A stretch of 9,420 nt of DNA, taken from Thermoplasmata archaeon. Lineage in GTDB: Archaea; Thermoplasmatota; Thermoplasmata; Thermoplasmatales; Thermoplasmataceae. A program made the translations under genes and the position numbers. The stretch's first letter is position 1; each line of letters opens with the position of its first letter. Under the pieces are notes generated by a model that was not told the origin of the DNA, ran no database searches, and worked only from the letters and a program-made list of their open reading frames with translations. This document shows, piece by piece, positions 5,750 to 9,420 of the stretch. The stretch covers positions 1 through 9,420 of the forward strand of contig JAKAAI010000069.1 of assembly GCA_021797055.1 (NCBI GenBank), given 5' to 3'.

Positions 5750-8126
5750 TTCTGTGCTGATCGAAACGCAGAAACAGGTTACACAGGAAGAAATAAAGTC
5801 GGTGAAGAGAAGGGAGGATCTGAGAATGATTACTGGTCATGCCCTTTATACTGATGATATAAAATTGAAGGGTTGCCTATATGCCGCATTCCTGAGAAGT
5901 GAACATTCGCATGCGATTATCAAGGCAATAAAGACAGAGAATGCGATGAAACTTGAGGGTGTAGTTGCGGTATATACCGGCTCGGACCTGAAGGATCACA
6001 TAAAGCCGGTACCGACCGCATGGCTGCTTCCGGATTCGGATCTCAAACTTACACCATATCATGCTGTTGCGTTCGATAAAGTAAGGTATTCCGGTGATCC
6101 AGTTGCAGTTGTCGTGGCGGTTGATCCATATATAGCATATGATGCGCTCGATTTGATTGAGGTCGAGTATGAGGTATTGCCCAGCGTGACTGATCAGGAG
6201 AAGGCGGTGGAGGATGGATCTCCCATGCTTTATGATTCGATCAAAAATAACATAGCTTTTAACTGGCATCTCAGGGGCGGCGATCCTGACAAGGTCTTCA
6301 GTGAGGCTGAAGTTGTGATAAAGGAGAGATTTGTCAATCAGAGACTGCAGCCTGCTCCCATGGAGACTAGAGGTGTGATCTCTGAATATTCGCCTTCGGA
6401 CGACAAATACACAGTATGGATGACCTCACAAAATCCCCACGTTCACAGGTTTCTTATATCCAGTATGCTTGGCATACAGGAACAGAAATTGAGGGTAATC
6501 TCGCCCGATGTCGGTGGCGGGTTTGGCAGCAAGATATCCTGTTATGGGATAGAATCTGTTATTGCCTATATCTCAAAAGATCTTGGGAAACCTGTTAAAT
6601 GGCAGGAGACTAGGCGTGAAAATTTCCTTTCATCCACTCATGGGAGAAACCATGTCCAGTATGTTGAACTTGCTGCCACGAAAGAGGGAAAAATACTTGG
6701 TATCAGGGCAAAGGTATATGCGAACATGGGCGCATGGCTTTCGACAACTGGGCCCGGGGTACCTACCATACTTTTCGGTTTTATGTTCAGCGGCCAGTAT
6801 GACATGAAAGCGATGCAGTGTGATGTCGTCGGTGTTCTGACAAACACAGTTGCAGTCGACGCCTACAGAGGAGCGGGCAGGCCGGAAGCCTCCTATCTGG
6901 TCGAAAGGATGGTCGACATTCTGGCGCACAAGCTGAATATGGACCCAGTGGAGTTAAGGCTCAAGAATTACATCAAGGCTGATTCCTTTCCACATCCGGT
7001 TGTAACTGGAATGTTATACGACAGCGGCAATTATGAGGCAGCGATGAAGAAGGCAGTTGAGACATTCGGGTACAATGATCTCAAGGAGGATGTTGAAATA
7101 GATAGAAAACGTGGCATCCTGAGCGGAATAGGCATATCCTCGTACATTGAAATGAGTGGTGTTGGCCCATCGAAGGGCGTGAGGGGAACCGGATTCAGCC
7201 TCGGGCTATGGGAGAGCGCCACAGTGAGGGTTCATCCTTCCGGAAAGGTATCAGCATATACAGGCGGGCATCCACACGGACAGGGGGAAGAGACGACTTT
7301 TGCCCAGCTGGTATCAGGTGAACTTGGCATAGATTTTGATGATGTGGAAATCCACCATGGCGATACGGAGATGATACCGTTTGGCATGGGAACATACGGC
7401 AGCAGGACCACTCCGGTTGCCGGCGGAGCTCTGGCAGTTGCCTCCAGGAAGATAATGAAGAAGGCTACTGAGATAGCTGCATTCATGCTTGGCGCAAAAA
7501 AGGATGATATAAACTATAAAAACGGGAAATTTTATGTCTCGGCAGATAGCACCAGGTACAAAACGTTCCAGGAGGTTGCATTCGCAGCCTATGGCGCAGG
7601 TGCAACAGAACTTCCGGATGGGATGTCACCCGGGTTGGATGAAACGGTATTCTATGATCCTGAAAACTTCGTATTTCCATTCGGAGTGCATATGTGTCAT
7701 GTAATAATCGATCCTGAAACTTTTAAAGTAAAGATTAAGAAATATGTTTCCGTCGATGACTGCGGTACACAGATCAATCCAATGCTTGTGGAGGGACAGG
7801 TGCAGGGCGGGGTTGCACAGGGAATCGCCCAGGCGCTATACGAAGAATCCATTTATGACGATTCCGGAAACCTAATCACATCAACGTTTTCTGATTACGG
7901 TATACCAACCGCCGTTGAAATTCCGAGGATAAAAAGTGCGTTTACTTATACACCATCTCCACACAACCCGATAGGTGCAAAGGGTATTGGCGAAGCCGGA
8001 ACTATAGCGGCCCCAACAGCGGTGGTAAATGCTGTTATTGACGCTCTCTGGTCCAGGGGAGTAACCAGCATTGACATGCCAGTAACACCGGAAAAAATAT
8101 GGAAGGCACTCAGACAGGTAAAATAG
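5739..8126 (+). CDS. Molybdo-hydroxylase molybdopterin-binding (large) subunit, form II CoxL-like
   Basis: The catalytic subunit, 795 residues from ATG 5739, binds molybdopterin cytosine dinucleotide or a relative and hydroxylates a substrate with water. The N-terminal a/b hammerhead domain (about 15-125) precedes the two-part molybdopterin domain. Conserved elements are PAPMETRGV, GGGFGSK (259-265), the active-site loop AYRGAGR (375-381), GQGEETT, GTYGSRTTPVAGGA, and catalytic Glu752 in GAKGIGEAGT. True Mo-Cu CO dehydrogenase carries AYRCSFR in that loop, with Cys binding copper; here Gly378 sits in its place, so CO oxidation is unlikely. An aldehyde or N-heterocycle oxidoreductase is a better reading, with archaeal glyceraldehyde oxidoreductase as one known relative. 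GQGEET replaces the commoner GQGHET. There is no Tat signal. Starts at 5706 (11 residues longer) or 5733 are possible. No cofactor-maturation gene (XdhC/CoxD type) is in the window. Confidence 0.94.
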   Translation: MESDSVLIETQKQVTQEEIKSVKRREDLRMITGHALYTDDIKLKGCLYAAFLRSEHSHAIIKAIKTENAMKLEGVVAVYTGSDLKDHIKPVPTAWLLPDSDLKLTPYHAVAFDKVRYSGDPVAVVVAVDPYIAYDALDLIEVEYEVLPSVTDQEKAVEDGSPMLYDSIKNNIAFNWHLRGGDPDKVFSEAEVVIKERFVNQRLQPAPMETRGVISEYSPSDDKYTVWMTSQNPHVHRFLISSMLGIQEQKLRVISPDVGGGFGSKISCYGIESVIAYISKDLGKPVKWQETRRENFLSSTHGRNHVQYVELAATKEGKILGIRAKVYANMGAWLSTTGPGVPTILFGFMFSGQYDMKAMQCDVVGVLTNTVAVDAYRGAGRPEASYLVERMVDILAHKLNMDPVELRLKNYIKADSFPHPVVTGMLYDSGNYEAAMKKAVETFGYNDLKEDVEIDRKRGILSGIGISSYIEMSGVGPSKGVRGTGFSLGLWESATVRVHPSGKVSAYTGGHPHGQGEETTFAQLVSGELGIDFDDVEIHHGDTEMIPFGMGTYGSRTTPVAGGALAVASRKIMKKATEIAAFMLGAKKDDINYKNGKFYVSADSTRYKTFQEVAFAAYGAGATELPDGMSPGLDETVFYDPENFVFPFGVHMCHVIIDPETFKVKIKKYVSVDDCGTQINPMLVEGQVQGGVAQGIAQALYEESIYDDSGNLITSTFSDYGIPTAVEIPRIKSAFTYTPSPHNPIGAKGIGEAGTIAAPTAVVNAVIDALWSRGVTSIDMPVTPEKIWKALRQVK

Positions 8127-8182
8127 GCACTTTGAGGTATATCCGACGAAAACATTATATATAAACTATATGTATTCCGTTC
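8127..8182 (+). promoter_or_regulatory. Promoter region of the APC permease gene
   Basis: A 56-bp gap holding a strong TATA box, ATTATATATAAACT (8154-8166, centre about 8159). The centre is about 24 bp before GTG 8183, so transcription should begin at or next to the start codon. No ribosome site is seen before the GTG (TATTCCGTTC). No clear T-tract terminator follows the large-subunit gene, so some read-through is possible. Confidence 0.55.
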
Positions 8183-9420
8183 GTGACAGAAACACAGCCA
8201 AATGAACGGTTAAAAAGGACGAATATAGGAACCAGGGGGTTGTTTTTCCAGGGACTTGGCCAGGAAGCGCCGATAGCCATTTTCATTGGATCGGTGACGG
8301 GAGCAGCGGCTTATGCCCTTGGTGCTACACCTCTCGCATTTATTATTGGTCTCCTCGCGTCGCTCCTCTCTGGAAACAGTATCTACCAGATTTCGAAACA
8401 TGTTGCACATGCAGGCGGCTATGCCGCATATGTCAACAAGGGGATAGGCAAGCATTTTGCGACCTATACGGGTTATTTATTTCTATTATACCAGATTTCT
8501 GGGCCGGCCTTCATCTGCCTGATATATTTCTGGACTTTCAGCAGCTCTATAAATGCGGTTTTCGGGACCAATATCAGCAATATGGTTGGTATCTTGTTTA
8601 TAGCAGTTGCACTGCTCGTTGCGTTTTACATAGTGTATCGTGGACTGAGGCTATCCGTTTCAACGCTTATGGTGGTCGGGATAGTCCAGTTCCTTGTAGT
8701 TTTCGCATTTTCCGCGGTTTTCCTGGTTTCACCCGGGCCAAAGACACTTGCCCCATTCAATGCAGCTAACGCACTTGACGGATGGCATGGTGTATTTCTT
8801 GGTTTCATAACCGGAAGTTATGGTGCCTATGCAGGATATGGAAGCATCGTTCCTCTTGGTGAAGAGGTCAAGGCACCGCATAAGTCAATCGGGCGTGCAG
8901 TATTATTGATCATTATTGTTATGGGAATAACCTATCTTTTCGCAACCTACGCTATGGAAATTGCCTGGGGCATATCAAAAATGGATCTCTTTTCCCAGTC
9001 TGGATTCCCGGGCGCAGTTCTTGCCGGTCAGTACATATCTGTCCCTGCTGAAGGAATTGTCATTGGCCTTTACGATGCTGTTATATTCACGCCACTCGTT
9101 TCAATGATTACAGCCGGTTCAAGAATGTTCTTTTCAATGAGCAGACAGGGATTGCTTCCCTCCTTCCTGTCAAGAGTGCATAAAAAGCACGGCACGCCAG
9201 CCGCTGCAACCACGTTCCTGGTGGGTGTCGTGACAGCTGTTATCATACTTATGGGCTCCATCTTCTGGTATGAATACGGTTTCGAGACTGGTATATTCTT
9301 TGCCTGGATCATACTGGAGATAATCTGGTCACTTTCGACCCTTATAATTCATACCCTTGTCAACAGTTCGTTGTCTCTGATCAAGGGAGAGGGCTGGTCA
9401 GGTTGGAATTCCATAACCAG
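8183..9420 (+). CDS. APC-family amino-acid/amine permease, 3' end cut by window edge
   Basis: The frame is open from GTG 8183 to the right edge (412 residues seen). It is an integral membrane carrier of the amino acid-polyamine-organocation superfamily. Helix 1 (about 29-48) has the broken, Gly-rich IFIGSVTGAAAYALG, consistent with the substrate-binding unwound region. Further hydrophobic segments lie near 50-70, 96-118, 133-152, 160-183, 200-222, 238-262, 287-311, 340-362 and 369-392. After helix 6 comes GEEVKAPHKSIGRA (227-239), and after helix 8 SRMFFSMSRQGLLP (313-326) followed by VHKKHGTP (332-339); both are family hallmarks. About 10 helices are visible, so one or two helices and a tail lie beyond the edge. 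Uptake of an amino acid, amine or similar solute is likely; the substrate is unknown. It has its own promoter, so a link to the upstream molybdo-hydroxylase is only positional. The upstream ATG at 8170 is out of frame. Confidence 0.9.
   Translation, partial: MTETQPNERLKRTNIGTRGLFFQGLGQEAPIAIFIGSVTGAAAYALGATPLAFIIGLLASLLSGNSIYQISKHVAHAGGYAAYVNKGIGKHFATYTGYLFLLYQISGPAFICLIYFWTFSSSINAVFGTNISNMVGILFIAVALLVAFYIVYRGLRLSVSTLMVVGIVQFLVVFAFSAVFLVSPGPKTLAPFNAANALDGWHGVFLGFITGSYGAYAGYGSIVPLGEEVKAPHKSIGRAVLLIIIVMGITYLFATYAMEIAWGISKMDLFSQSGFPGAVLAGQYISVPAEGIVIGLYDAVIFTPLVSMITAGSRMFFSMSRQGLLPSFLSRVHKKHGTPAAATTFLVGVVTAVIILMGSIFWYEYGFETGIFFAWIILEIIWSLSTLIIHTLVNSSLSLIKGEGWSGWNSIT

Noticed and set aside
4353..8126. 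Aerobic carbon-monoxide dehydrogenase (coxMSL) as a functional name
   Set aside because: The subunit order and folds match, but the large subunit lacks the copper-binding Cys loop, so gene symbols were left blank.
8154..8175. Inverted repeat around ATATA-TAAAC-TATAT
   Set aside because: It is a by-product of the A/T-rich TATA box and too short to be evidence of an operator.
1..9420. CRISPR array, tRNA, transposase or integrase, attachment site
   Set aside because: No spaced direct repeats, cloverleaf-like stretch, mobile-element protein or flanking duplication was seen; codon and base use look even across the window.

Overview
The window looks like chromosome from an archaeon, most likely a thermoacidophilic member of the Thermoplasmatales or a relative. 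This rests on archaeal TATA-box promoters, GGTGA/GGAGG ribosome-binding sites with short spacers, T-tract rather than hairpin terminators, frequent AGG/AGA and ATA codons, and the gene content (PqqC-like protein, short-chain dehydrogenases, MFS and APC carriers, a CoxMSL-type molybdo-hydroxylase). The lineage is an inference. No rRNA, tRNA, CRISPR array, insertion sequence or integrase was seen.

Layout. Positions 1-756 (minus strand) hold most of a short-chain dehydrogenase/reductase (SDR) that runs off the left edge. A 258-bp divergent intergenic region (757-1014) follows. Next is a two-gene operon on the plus strand: a PqqC/CADD-like heme-oxygenase-fold protein with a complete set of candidate di-iron ligands (1015-1830), then a second SDR (1858-2631). 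A T-tract terminator and a 218-bp region with two inverted repeats and a TATA box lead to a 12-helix MFS transporter (2850-4235). Another T-tract and promoter region precede a tightly overlapping three-gene operon for a heterotrimeric molybdenum hydroxylase: FAD subunit (4353-5231), [2Fe-2S] subunit (5228-5749) and molybdopterin catalytic subunit (about 5739-8126). The window ends inside an APC-family amino-acid/amine permease (8183 onward), which appears to have its own promoter and a leaderless GTG start.

How the genes may work together. The molybdo-hydroxylase has the AYRGAGR active-site loop, not the Cys-containing loop of true aerobic CO dehydrogenase. It is therefore best read as an aldehyde or heterocycle oxidoreductase of unknown substrate, passing electrons Mo to 2Fe-2S to 2Fe-2S to FAD. 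With two SDRs, an oxygenase-fold enzyme and two carriers nearby, the region reads as an accessory module for uptake and oxidation of small organic compounds. The substrate cannot be named from sequence, and the genes may not all serve one pathway. The most interesting item is the operon of the putative di-iron oxidase with its SDR. The second is the pair of inverted repeats in front of the MFS gene, which look like regulator-binding sites.
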